Of a stretch of 64,000 nt of DNA, positions 38,936 through 46,642 are shown one piece after another; within the stretch, counting starts at the first letter, position 1; each line of letters begins with the position of its first letter. The notes beneath the pieces were generated by a model. The model had not been told where the DNA came from. It did not search any database and saw only the letters and a list, made by a program, of their open reading frames with translations. The translations under genes were made by a program, and so were the position numbers. The DNA lies in contig NZ_SADR02000004.1 of NCBI RefSeq assembly GCF_004010325.2, positions 124,001 through 188,000 of the forward strand, read 5' to 3'. The DNA comes from Mesorhizobium sp. M00.F.Ca.ET.216.01.1.1 (GTDB lineage Bacteria > Pseudomonadota > Alphaproteobacteria > Rhizobiales > Rhizobiaceae).

Positions 38936-40300
38936 ATGCCCGTCGAACTCGTCGAGAAAAAACAGAAGACAGCCTTGCCGGTTCATTTGGTCGCCAAAGG
39001 TCGCCTGGAGGTGGCGGGCCTAGCGCCATCCTCGATCGCCTGGGCCAGGGCCAACGGCTTCTCCGGTGAAGCCGGCAGGACGCTGATCGTACCCGGTGAA
39101 AACGGAGTGCTCGCTGGAGCGCTGTTTGGCATCGGCGACGGCGAGGGCATGCTTGCCGTGGGAGCCCTAGCGAGATCTCTGCCGGAAGGCGACTGGCATT
39201 TCGCCTCCGCACCCGCCGAGCCGGAACTCGCTGCCATTGCGCTGGCGCTCGGCGGCTATGTCTTCACCCGCTATGGCAAGAAGCCCAGCAAGACGCTGCG
39301 CTTCGCACTGCCGTCCGAAGCCGATGCGTCCTATGTTCGCCGTATTGCCGATGGCGTCTTCCTGACGCGCGATCTGGTCAACACGCCGACCAGCGATATG
39401 GGGCCAGACGAGCTGGAAAAGGCGGCGCGAACCTTGGCTGGGGCGCACAAGGCCGAAGTGTCTGTGATCAAGGGCGACGATCTGCTGAAGCAGAATTTCC
39501 CGATGATCCATGCAGTCGGCCGCGCATCGGCCGGCGCGCCGCGCCTGATCGACATGACATGGGGACCGAATAACGCTCCGAAGGTGACGCTGGTCGGCAA
39601 GGGCGTCTGCTTCGACACTGGCGGTCTCGACATCAAACCGTCGTCGGGCATGCTCTTGATGAAGAAGGACATGGGCGGCGCCGCCAACACCTTGGGCCTT
39701 GCTTCGATGATCATGGCCGCTGGGCTGAGGATCCGGCTGCGCGTGTTGATCCCGGCGGTCGAGAATTCGATTGCCGGCAACGCCTTCCGGCCCGGCGACG
39801 TGCTGGTGAGCCGCAAGGGCATCACCGTCGAGATCGGTAACACCGACGCCGAGGGGCGGCTTGTGCTGGCGGACGCCTTGGCGCTGGCCGACGACGAGGA
39901 GCCGCAGTTGCTGATCGACATGGCGACGCTGACAGGAGCGGCGCGTGTCGCGCTCGGCCCCGACCTGCCGCCCTTCTATACCGGCAATGAAGCGCTGGCG
40001 TCCGAACTGGCGGCGGCTTCCGTCGCGGTCGAGGATCCGCTGTGGCGCATGCCGCTGTGGCGGCCCTACGACGCCAAGCTGTCGTCGAAGGTCGCCGACA
40101 TCAACAATGTCACGTCGGATGGGTTCGCCGGCTCGATCACGGCGGCTCTGTTCCTCAAGCGCTTCGTCGAAAAGACCACCGGCTGGGCGCATCTCGACAT
40201 CTTCGCCTGGAACCCTTCCGACCGCCCGCACGGTCTCATCGGCGGTGAGGCGCAAGGCATCCGCGCGCTGGAACGGGTCATCTCGAAACGTTACGGCTGA
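38936..40300 (+). CDS. M17-family leucyl aminopeptidase
   Basis: Cytosolic di-metal exopeptidase that releases N-terminal residues. The product is 454 residues, slightly shorter than PepA because the N-terminal domain is reduced. Metal and catalytic motifs are intact: VGKGVCFDTGGLDIKPS (about 218-234), KKDMGGAANTLG and the signature NTDAEGRLVLADAL (about 301-314). Could be called a PepB/PepA-like peptidase. Divergent from the TPR gene across 122 bases. It begins a peptidase–MarR–NlpC/P60 row that may be one unit. Confidence 0.91.
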   Translation: MPVELVEKKQKTALPVHLVAKGRLEVAGLAPSSIAWARANGFSGEAGRTLIVPGENGVLAGALFGIGDGEGMLAVGALARSLPEGDWHFASAPAEPELAAIALALGGYVFTRYGKKPSKTLRFALPSEADASYVRRIADGVFLTRDLVNTPTSDMGPDELEKAARTLAGAHKAEVSVIKGDDLLKQNFPMIHAVGRASAGAPRLIDMTWGPNNAPKVTLVGKGVCFDTGGLDIKPSSGMLLMKKDMGGAANTLGLASMIMAAGLRIRLRVLIPAVENSIAGNAFRPGDVLVSRKGITVEIGNTDAEGRLVLADALALADDEEPQLLIDMATLTGAARVALGPDLPPFYTGNEALASELAAASVAVEDPLWRMPLWRPYDAKLSSKVADINNVTSDGFAGSITAALFLKRFVEKTTGWAHLDIFAWNPSDRPHGLIGGEAQGIRALERVISKRYG

Positions 40301-40369
40301 TGCTTCCGGTACTTTGCGAAGGTCCGCGACTGAAACGGAACCGAAACAATTTGCGGTCATTCTGGCTGG

Positions 40370-40720
40370 ATGTCGATTGTCTTGCGCCCGAGCCAGGCTT
40401 TGCGACTGTGGCAGCAGGTGATGCTGTCTCAGGTGCGCGAGGGCGTGCCCGACCTCACTATGCGCCAGACGGCGATTCTGTTCACCATCTATCTCGATCC
40501 GCCGCCGCACACGGTGCGTGGACTCGCCGGCCGGCTCAATGTCACCAAGCCGGTCATCACGCGCGCGCTCGACACGATGGGTGCACTGAAGCTGGTGTCG
40601 CGTCATCGCGACGAACTGGACAAGCGCAACGTGCTGATCAGGCGTACCGTCGAGGGCGCGCTCTTTGTCGAGCGCTTCGGCGATGTTATCATCGCTCAAG
40701 CCCAGGAATTGCCCATTTGA
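40370..40720 (+). CDS. MarR-family transcriptional regulator
   Basis: 116 residues, short for the family. The winged helix-turn-helix is present: MRQTAILFTIYLDPPPHTVRGLAGRLNVTKPVITRALDTMGALKLVSRHRDELDKRNVLIRRT contains helix, recognition helix and wing (about 30-95). The N- and C-terminal dimer helices are short. Lies between the aminopeptidase and the NlpC/P60 gene on the same strand. Ligand and targets unknown. Confidence 0.82.
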   Translation: MSIVLRPSQALRLWQQVMLSQVREGVPDLTMRQTAILFTIYLDPPPHTVRGLAGRLNVTKPVITRALDTMGALKLVSRHRDELDKRNVLIRRTVEGALFVERFGDVIIAQAQELPI

Positions 40721-40733
40721 CCGAGTTGCCGAT

Positions 40734-41594
40734 TTGACCGCCAGAGATGCCCGCCTTCACGCCTTCCGTTCCGATCTCGCCGATGCACGGCTGAAGGGTG
40801 AGGTTGCGGCCGATCGTTTTGTCGCCGGCCGGCCGGCGCGGATTTCAGCCTCCGTGGCCGACGTGCGCAAGGCGCCGCGCACGGATGCCGGCGTCAACAC
40901 GCAGCTTCTGTTCGGCGACGACATTCTCGTCTTCGAGCATACTGAAGGCTGGGCCTGGATCCAGGCCGAGCGCGACGGCTATGTCGGCTATGTCGCCGAC
41001 ACGGTGCTCGGAGCGCGGGACCATGCGCCCACTCATATGGTCACGGCGCCGCGCACCTTCCTTTATCCGGGGCCTGACCTGCGCTTCCCGGTGAGCGGTC
41101 AACTGTCGATGGGATCGGCAGTGACGGTGACGGGCTCAGCCGAAACGCGCGGCACGCATTATGCGCTGCTGCCGTCCGGGCAGGCGATCATCGCAGGCCA
41201 TCTCAGGCCTGTCGGCGAGGTGGCCGCCGACTACGTTTCCGTCGCAGAAAGCTTTCTCGGCACACCCTATCTGTGGGGCGGTGCCTCCGGCTTTGGCATC
41301 GACTGTTCCGGCCTCGTGCAACTGGCGATGCGCATGGCCGGCAAGAACGTTCTGCGCGATTCCGACATGCAGGCGGCGACCATCGGCGAGCCGCTCGATC
41401 CGGGGCCGGATTTTGCCGGGCTGGGGCGCAGCGACCTGGTGTTCTGGAAAGGCCATGTCGCGATCATGATCGATGCGGAGACGATGATCCACGCCAACGG
41501 CCACACCATGCTGGTGTCGCGCGAAGGGTTCAAGGACGCCGTCGCCCGCATCGGCTATCTCTATGGCGGCCCGACAAGGTTTCGCCGGCCTTAG
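40734..41594 (+). CDS. NlpC/P60 cell-wall hydrolase with SH3 domain
   Basis: 286 residues from a probable TTG at 40734 (MTARDARLHAFRSDLADARL), chosen because family members begin with this segment; an ATG 69 bases upstream would overlap the MarR gene. SH3b-like domains at about 45-140 are followed by an NlpC/P60 domain (about 160-280) with the catalytic Cys in GIDCSGLVQLA and His in KGHVAIMID. Cleaves peptide cross-links, likely a dipeptidyl-peptidase VI type. No signal peptide is visible, so it may act on recycled muropeptides in the cytoplasm. Confidence 0.85.
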   Translation: MTARDARLHAFRSDLADARLKGEVAADRFVAGRPARISASVADVRKAPRTDAGVNTQLLFGDDILVFEHTEGWAWIQAERDGYVGYVADTVLGARDHAPTHMVTAPRTFLYPGPDLRFPVSGQLSMGSAVTVTGSAETRGTHYALLPSGQAIIAGHLRPVGEVAADYVSVAESFLGTPYLWGGASGFGIDCSGLVQLAMRMAGKNVLRDSDMQAATIGEPLDPGPDFAGLGRSDLVFWKGHVAIMIDAETMIHANGHTMLVSREGFKDAVARIGYLYGGPTRFRRP

Positions 41595-41601
41595 CGCCAG
41601 C

Positions 41602-41625
41602 CCTTCCCCCACAAAAGGGGGAAGG
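41602..41625. terminator. Hairpin between the NlpC/P60 and helicase genes
   Basis: CCTTCCCCC (41602-41610) pairs with GGGGGAAGG (41617-41625) over a 6-base loop. It resembles short GC hairpins common between rhizobial genes. There is no T run on the plus strand. Confidence 0.5.
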
Positions 41626-41692
41626 AAGAAAACGATCACCTTTTGTTCTGATTCTTCTTGGCGATGGCGCGCCGTCGCGCTACCTCTGGCGC

Positions 41693-44227
41693 GTGACAGA
41701 GCAGCCGCGCCTTGCCGAACAGAATGCCGCCGTCGTCCTGCCCGAGCCATTTCTCAAATGGTTTGCGGAAAAAGGCTGGTCGCCGCGCTCGCATCAGATC
41801 GAGCTGCTGGCAAGGGCGCAGGCCGGGCAGTCGCTGCTGCTGATCGCGCCGACCGGCGCCGGCAAGACGCTGGCCGGTTTTTTGCCCTCGTTGACCGAGC
41901 TGGCCGGCCGGCCCAGGAGAAGGCCGGGGCAGGCGCATCGCGGCATCCACACGCTCTACATCTCGCCGTTGAAGGCACTTGCCGTCGACATCGAGCGCAA
42001 TCTCGGCAAGCCGGTGCAAGAGATCGGGTTGCCTGTCACCATCGAGACACGCACCGGCGACACGCCCTCGCACAAGCGCCAGCGGCAGAAACTGGTGCCG
42101 CCTGATATCTTGCTGACCACGCCCGAGCAACTGGCGCTGCTGATTGCGGCAAGCGACGCCCGGCGTTTCTTCGAGGATTTGCGCTACGTCGTGCTCGACG
42201 AACTGCATTCGCTGGTGATCTCCAAGCGTGGACACTTGCTGGCGCTAGGCTTGGCGCGGCTGCGCAGTCTTGTACCTGGCCTGCAGACGATCGGGCTTTC
42301 CGCCACAGTGGCGGAACCGGACGAGTTGCGGCGCTGGCTGGTCGGCCAGAATCCACCCAAAGGTTCGAAAGGCCCGGCCATGGCGGGACTGATCACCGTC
42401 GCCGGCGGAGCCAAGCCAGACATCTCCATCCTCGATTCGGAACAGCATGTGCCATGGTCCGGCCATTCGGCCCGCTACGCCATTCCCGAAATCTACGAGG
42501 CGATCAAGCGCCATCGCATGACGCTTCTGTTCGTCAACACCCGCAGTCAGGCCGAGCTTCTGTTCCAGGAACTGTGGCGGGCAAACGAGGACTCGCTGCC
42601 GATTGCCCTCCACCACGGTTCGCTCGATGTCGGCCAGCGCCGGCGCGTCGAGAAGGCGATGGGCGAGAATGCGCTGCGCGCCATCGTCGCCACCTCGACG
42701 CTCGATCTTGGCATCGACTGGGGCGACGTCGATCTGGTCGTGCATGTTGGCGCGCCGAAGGGTGCGAGCCGGCTGGCACAGCGCATCGGCCGCGCCAATC
42801 ACCGCATGGACGAGCCATCGAAGGCGATCCTGATCCCGGCCAACCGCTTCGAGGTGCTCGAATGTCGGGCAGCACTCGACGCCAATTATCTCGGCGCGCA
42901 GGACACGCCGCCGCTGATCGACGGCGCGCTCGATGTACTATCGCAACATGTGCTAGGCGTGGCCTGCGGCGCGCCTTTCGATGCCGACCTTCTGTTCGAG
43001 GAGGTGCGCGGCGCAGCACCCTATGCCGGGCTGGCCCGCGAGACCTTTGATCGCGTCGTTGATTTCGTTGCCACCGGCGGCTACGCGCTGAAGAATTACG
43101 AGCGCTATGCCCGCATCCGAAAAACCAAGGAAGGGCTTTGGCGCGTCTCGCATCCGCGCGTCGCCCAGCAATATCGGCTGAATGTCGGCACGATCGTCGA
43201 GATGCCGGAACTCAACGTGCGCTATGTCAGGCAGGGACGCGGTCTTGCCGGGCGCGGCGGGCCGGTGCTCGGCAAGATCGAGGAGTATTTCGCCGAGACG
43301 CTGCGCCCCGGCGACAATTTCATGTTCGGCGGCAAGATCCTGCGCTTCGAGGGCATCCGTGAGAACGAGTGCATCGTCTCCAATGGCGCCGGCGCTCGCA
43401 TCATCGTGCCGTCCTACGCCGGTGGCAAGTTTCCGCTGTCGACCTATCTCGCCGACCAGGTGCGCGGCATGCTTGCCGATTCCAGCCGCTGGCAGGCGCT
43501 GCCCGAACAGGTGGCCGACTGGCTGAGGCTGCAGAAGGAGAAATCAGTGCTGCCAAAGCGCGGCGACCTTCTGGTCGAGACCTTTCCGCGCGGCAACCGG
43601 CATTACATGGTCGCCTATCCGTTCGAGGGCAGGCTGGCGCATCAGACGCTCGGCATGCTGCTGACGCGGCGGCTGGAGCGGGTGGGCGCCCGGCCGCTCG
43701 GCTTTGTCGCCACCGACTACTCGCTAGCGGTCTGGGCGCTGGACGACATGGGTGCGCTGTTCAAGGCGGGGAAGCCTTCGCTCAGCGAGTTGTTCGACGA
43801 GGACATGCTGGGCGACGATCTCGAAGCCTGGCTGAACGACAGCTGGATGCTGAAGCGCACCTTCCGCACCTGCGCGGTGATCGCCGGGCTGATCGAAAAG
43901 CGCTTTCCCGGACAGGAGAAGAGCGGCCGGCAGGTGACGGTGTCGGCCGACCTGATCTACGACGTGCTGCGCAGCCACGAGCCTGACCATATCCTGCTGC
44001 AGGCGACGCGCACGGATGCTTCGGCCGGCCTGCTCGATGTCAGCAGACTTGCCGAGATGCTCTCGCGTGTCCGCGGTCGAATCATGCATAAGCAGCTTGA
44101 GCAGATTTCGCCGCTTGCCGTGCCGGTGATGCTGGAGATCGGCAAGGAATCGGTGAATGGCGGCGCCAACGAGACGCTGCTGATGGAAGCCGCCGATCTG
44201 GTCGAGGAGGCCATGGGCCACAGATGA
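41693..44227 (+). CDS. Lhr-type ligase-associated DEXH-box DNA helicase
   Basis: 844 residues from a GTG at 41693 (VTEQPRLAEQ); no ATG start fits the family. Superfamily 2 helicase with Walker A APTGAGKTLAG, motif II as DELH, motif III SATVAEP, motif VI QRIGRANHR, followed by an Lhr winged-helix and DEAD/H-associated C-terminal domain. Such proteins, annotated 'ligase-associated DNA damage response DEXH box helicase', act with PdeM and a DNA ligase. PdeM follows after 13 bases; no ligase gene lies in the window. Confidence 0.9.
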   Translation: MTEQPRLAEQNAAVVLPEPFLKWFAEKGWSPRSHQIELLARAQAGQSLLLIAPTGAGKTLAGFLPSLTELAGRPRRRPGQAHRGIHTLYISPLKALAVDIERNLGKPVQEIGLPVTIETRTGDTPSHKRQRQKLVPPDILLTTPEQLALLIAASDARRFFEDLRYVVLDELHSLVISKRGHLLALGLARLRSLVPGLQTIGLSATVAEPDELRRWLVGQNPPKGSKGPAMAGLITVAGGAKPDISILDSEQHVPWSGHSARYAIPEIYEAIKRHRMTLLFVNTRSQAELLFQELWRANEDSLPIALHHGSLDVGQRRRVEKAMGENALRAIVATSTLDLGIDWGDVDLVVHVGAPKGASRLAQRIGRANHRMDEPSKAILIPANRFEVLECRAALDANYLGAQDTPPLIDGALDVLSQHVLGVACGAPFDADLLFEEVRGAAPYAGLARETFDRVVDFVATGGYALKNYERYARIRKTKEGLWRVSHPRVAQQYRLNVGTIVEMPELNVRYVRQGRGLAGRGGPVLGKIEEYFAETLRPGDNFMFGGKILRFEGIRENECIVSNGAGARIIVPSYAGGKFPLSTYLADQVRGMLADSSRWQALPEQVADWLRLQKEKSVLPKRGDLLVETFPRGNRHYMVAYPFEGRLAHQTLGMLLTRRLERVGARPLGFVATDYSLAVWALDDMGALFKAGKPSLSELFDEDMLGDDLEAWLNDSWMLKRTFRTCAVIAGLIEKRFPGQEKSGRQVTVSADLIYDVLRSHEPDHILLQATRTDASAGLLDVSRLAEMLSRVRGRIMHKQLEQISPLAVPVMLEIGKESVNGGANETLLMEAADLVEEAMGHR

Positions 44228-44240
44228 GTTTTAGTTTGCG

Positions 44241-44957
44241 ATGAGCTTCTCGCTGGCGCGCACATCACTGATTGCCGAGGCCGATCCGGTCGGCATTGCC
44301 GGCGAGCGTGCCGTCTGCGATCCGCGTGGCGTGCTCTATTTCCCCGAGCTTCGGCTTCTGACGGTGTCCGACCTGCATCTGGAAAAGGGCTCGTCGCTGG
44401 CAAGGCGCGGCGCGCTGATCCCACCATACGATACTGGTGCGACGTTGCTGCGGCTGCAGGCGGTAATAGCCGACTACCAGCCGGCGATCGTCATCAGCCT
44501 CGGCGACAGCTTTCACGATGGCGGTGGTGCCGAGCGCATGCACTCAAGTTTTCGCGAGCGGTTGGAAGGGCTGATGGCCGGCCGCGACTGGTTCTGGGTC
44601 GCAGGCAATCATGACCCGGACGCGCCGGCCGACCTGCCCGGCGAGACGGTTCGCGAACTTGCCATTGGCTCCCTGCTGTTCCGGCACGAGCCGTCGAAGG
44701 TGCGCGTCGAAGGCGAGATATCTGGCCATCTGCACCCATGTGCGCGCATCGTGCAGCGCGGTCGCTCGGTGCGGCGGCGCTGCTTTGCCGGCGACGGCGG
44801 CCGCATGATCATGCCGGCCTTTGGTGCCTATACCGGCTCGCTCAACGTGCTCGACCGCGCCTATGCCGGACTGTTCCGCCGCGAAACGTTGATGGCCTAC
44901 ATGCTTGGCACTCACCGCATCTTCGCCATTTCCCACTCGATGCTGAGGCCGGGCTGA
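44241..44957 (+). CDS. pdeM: Ligase-associated DNA damage response endonuclease PdeM
   Basis: 238-residue metallophosphoesterase. All metal motifs are present: SDLHLEKG (about 43-50), GDSFHDGG (about 92-99), GNHDPDAP (about 120) and GHLHP (about 160). In known cases this family accompanies Lhr-type helicases and ATP-dependent ligases in DNA repair. Tight spacing (13 bases) supports co-transcription with the helicase. Convergent with the soeC-like gene, three bases apart. Confidence 0.88.
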   Translation: MSFSLARTSLIAEADPVGIAGERAVCDPRGVLYFPELRLLTVSDLHLEKGSSLARRGALIPPYDTGATLLRLQAVIADYQPAIVISLGDSFHDGGGAERMHSSFRERLEGLMAGRDWFWVAGNHDPDAPADLPGETVRELAIGSLLFRHEPSKVRVEGEISGHLHPCARIVQRGRSVRRRCFAGDGGRMIMPAFGAYTGSLNVLDRAYAGLFRRETLMAYMLGTHRIFAISHSMLRPG

Positions 44958-44960
44958 AAC

Positions 44961-45896
44961 CTATCTGCCGTAGTAAAGAGTGACGGTGTGCTTCGCCTCT
45001 GCGAAGAACAGCCAACGCTCGACCAGCATGCCGGCGAACTGGGCGATTGCGGCGAGTGCCGACAGCACCGCCGCAAAGGGCCGTGGCAAGGCGAACGCAG
45101 CAAGCAGCAGCGCGAGGGGCAGTGCGAAGGCCAGCGCCTGCGCGATTTGGCGCAACCGCACTCTGTGCTTGCGGGCGACGCGAAAGCCCATTTCCTTGAG
45201 GAGGAAATTTTCCTCGGTATGTGGCCATTCCAACGACCGCACCGTGCCGCCGGCAAGCCCGGTCGCGGTATTGGCGGTTGTCGGAATTTCCAGCCGGTCG
45301 TTGTACCGCCATGTCGCCAGCTTCCAGCCCCAGCCGAGCAAGGTCAGCAGCACGCAGCCTGCCAGGACAATGTTCGAGCCGATGCCAAAACCCTGCAGCA
45401 GAGCGTTCAAAAGCACGCTGCCGGTCATCGCCGAAAAGATCAGGTAGCCGGGCAAGGTGAAGCGGCTGTGCCATTGCGCGATCGGCTTCAGCGACACATA
45501 GATCATGCCTGTGGTGCAGACGGTGACGATTGCGGCAACGGCGGCAAACAGCCCGGCGATGGCCACCCAGCCGTCCGTGCGGCCAAGCAGCACCCAGCCG
45601 ATGGCGAACAGCCCCGCCGGCACGAAGGTGGCGACCGACGCAACGCCTTCACGCGACAGCCATGAGCTTCGCCATTGCGAGAACGCGCGCCAGGCGCGTT
45701 CGGGTCGGCCGAGATGGCCGGCCGACGACAGGAGTCCAGCCGTGATCAGGCCAAGCGCCAATCCCGTGCCGACAAGCCCGAGCCAGAAATCTGGCGGAAC
45801 AAATCCCTGTCCGGCGAGCACGCCAAGCAGAGCCAGCAGACCGTAACCGGCGCCCGTGGCGGTGGTGAAAAAGACGACCGAGAAGGCTGGATGCAT
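44961..45896 (-). CDS. soeC: DmsC/SoeC-type membrane anchor subunit
   Basis: 311 residues with about eight membrane helices, DMSO reductase anchor (DmsC) family. It passes electrons between the quinone pool and the FeS subunit. The N-terminus MHPAFSVVFFTTATGAGYGLL and the GTGLALGLITAGLLSS helix are typical of SoeC-like proteins. The gene is last in an A-B-C order, 11 bases after the FeS subunit. The SoeC call depends on SoeA (46639-49569); a DMSO reductase anchor is the alternative. Confidence 0.82.
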   Translation of the reverse strand: MHPAFSVVFFTTATGAGYGLLALLGVLAGQGFVPPDFWLGLVGTGLALGLITAGLLSSAGHLGRPERAWRAFSQWRSSWLSREGVASVATFVPAGLFAIGWVLLGRTDGWVAIAGLFAAVAAIVTVCTTGMIYVSLKPIAQWHSRFTLPGYLIFSAMTGSVLLNALLQGFGIGSNIVLAGCVLLTLLGWGWKLATWRYNDRLEIPTTANTATGLAGGTVRSLEWPHTEENFLLKEMGFRVARKHRVRLRQIAQALAFALPLALLLAAFALPRPFAAVLSALAAIAQFAGMLVERWLFFAEAKHTVTLYYGR

Positions 45897-45907
45897 GGAT
45901 GTGCGGA

Positions 45908-46642
45908 TCAGTTCGAAAGCATGCGGTCGACCCAGCCAAGAAAGCCGCCTTCGGCCCGCACCGGCTCAAGCGCCGGCGCCGGCACCGATGCGGCGCGCGT
46001 GGTGTGGGCGCGTGGTGGTAGATATTTGTTGGTCGGTTGATAGCCGAGTTCTGGCATCAGGTCGACGCCGCCGCGGCTTGCCACCAGTTGCGAGACCGCC
46101 GATGCCGGGTCGCCAAGATCGCCGAAATGCCGCGCACTGGTCGGACAGGCGGCGACGCAGGCCGGCACCCGGTCTTCCCCAACCAGATTGTCGTTATAGA
46201 TGCGGTCGACGCACAGCGTGCATTTCTTCATCACGCCGACATCGGTGTCGAACTCACGCGCCCCATAAGGACAGGCCCAGCTGCATAATTTGCAGCCGAT
46301 GCACTTGTCCTCGTCGACCAGCACGATGCCGTCCGAGGCCCGCTTGTAGGAGGCGCCGGTCGGGCAGACGGTGACACAGGCCGGCTGTTCGCAATGCAGG
46401 CAGGAACGCGGGAAGTTCACGGTGCGTCCGCCCATCTCCGTTATATGCTCGTAGCTGTGCACGCGGTTGAACCAGACCCCGTCGACATCGCCGCCATAGG
46501 GGTCGATGTCGGTCAGCGGCGCCATATGGCCGCCGGTGTTCCATTCCTTGCAGGCGGTGACGCAAGCCTGGCAGCCGACGCAGGTGTCGAGATCGATGAC
46601 CAGGCCGAGCTTCTTGTCGGTTTGGGCTGGGATACACGTCAT
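45908..46642 (-). CDS. soeB: Four-cluster ferredoxin-like subunit, SoeB type
   Basis: 244 residues. Four cysteine groups, each able to hold a [4Fe-4S] cluster: CVGCQACVTACKEWN (about 22-36), CLHCEQPACVTVCPTGA, CIGCKLCSWACPYGA and CTLCVDRI with CVAACPTSA. A C-terminal Pro/Ala extension (about 200-244) is beyond the DmsB core. It wires the molybdenum subunit to the membrane anchor. Starts with a four-base overlap of the soeA stop. Confidence 0.87.
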   Translation of the reverse strand: MTCIPAQTDKKLGLVIDLDTCVGCQACVTACKEWNTGGHMAPLTDIDPYGGDVDGVWFNRVHSYEHITEMGGRTVNFPRSCLHCEQPACVTVCPTGASYKRASDGIVLVDEDKCIGCKLCSWACPYGAREFDTDVGVMKKCTLCVDRIYNDNLVGEDRVPACVAACPTSARHFGDLGDPASAVSQLVASRGGVDLMPELGYQPTNKYLPPRAHTTRAASVPAPALEPVRAEGGFLGWVDRMLSN

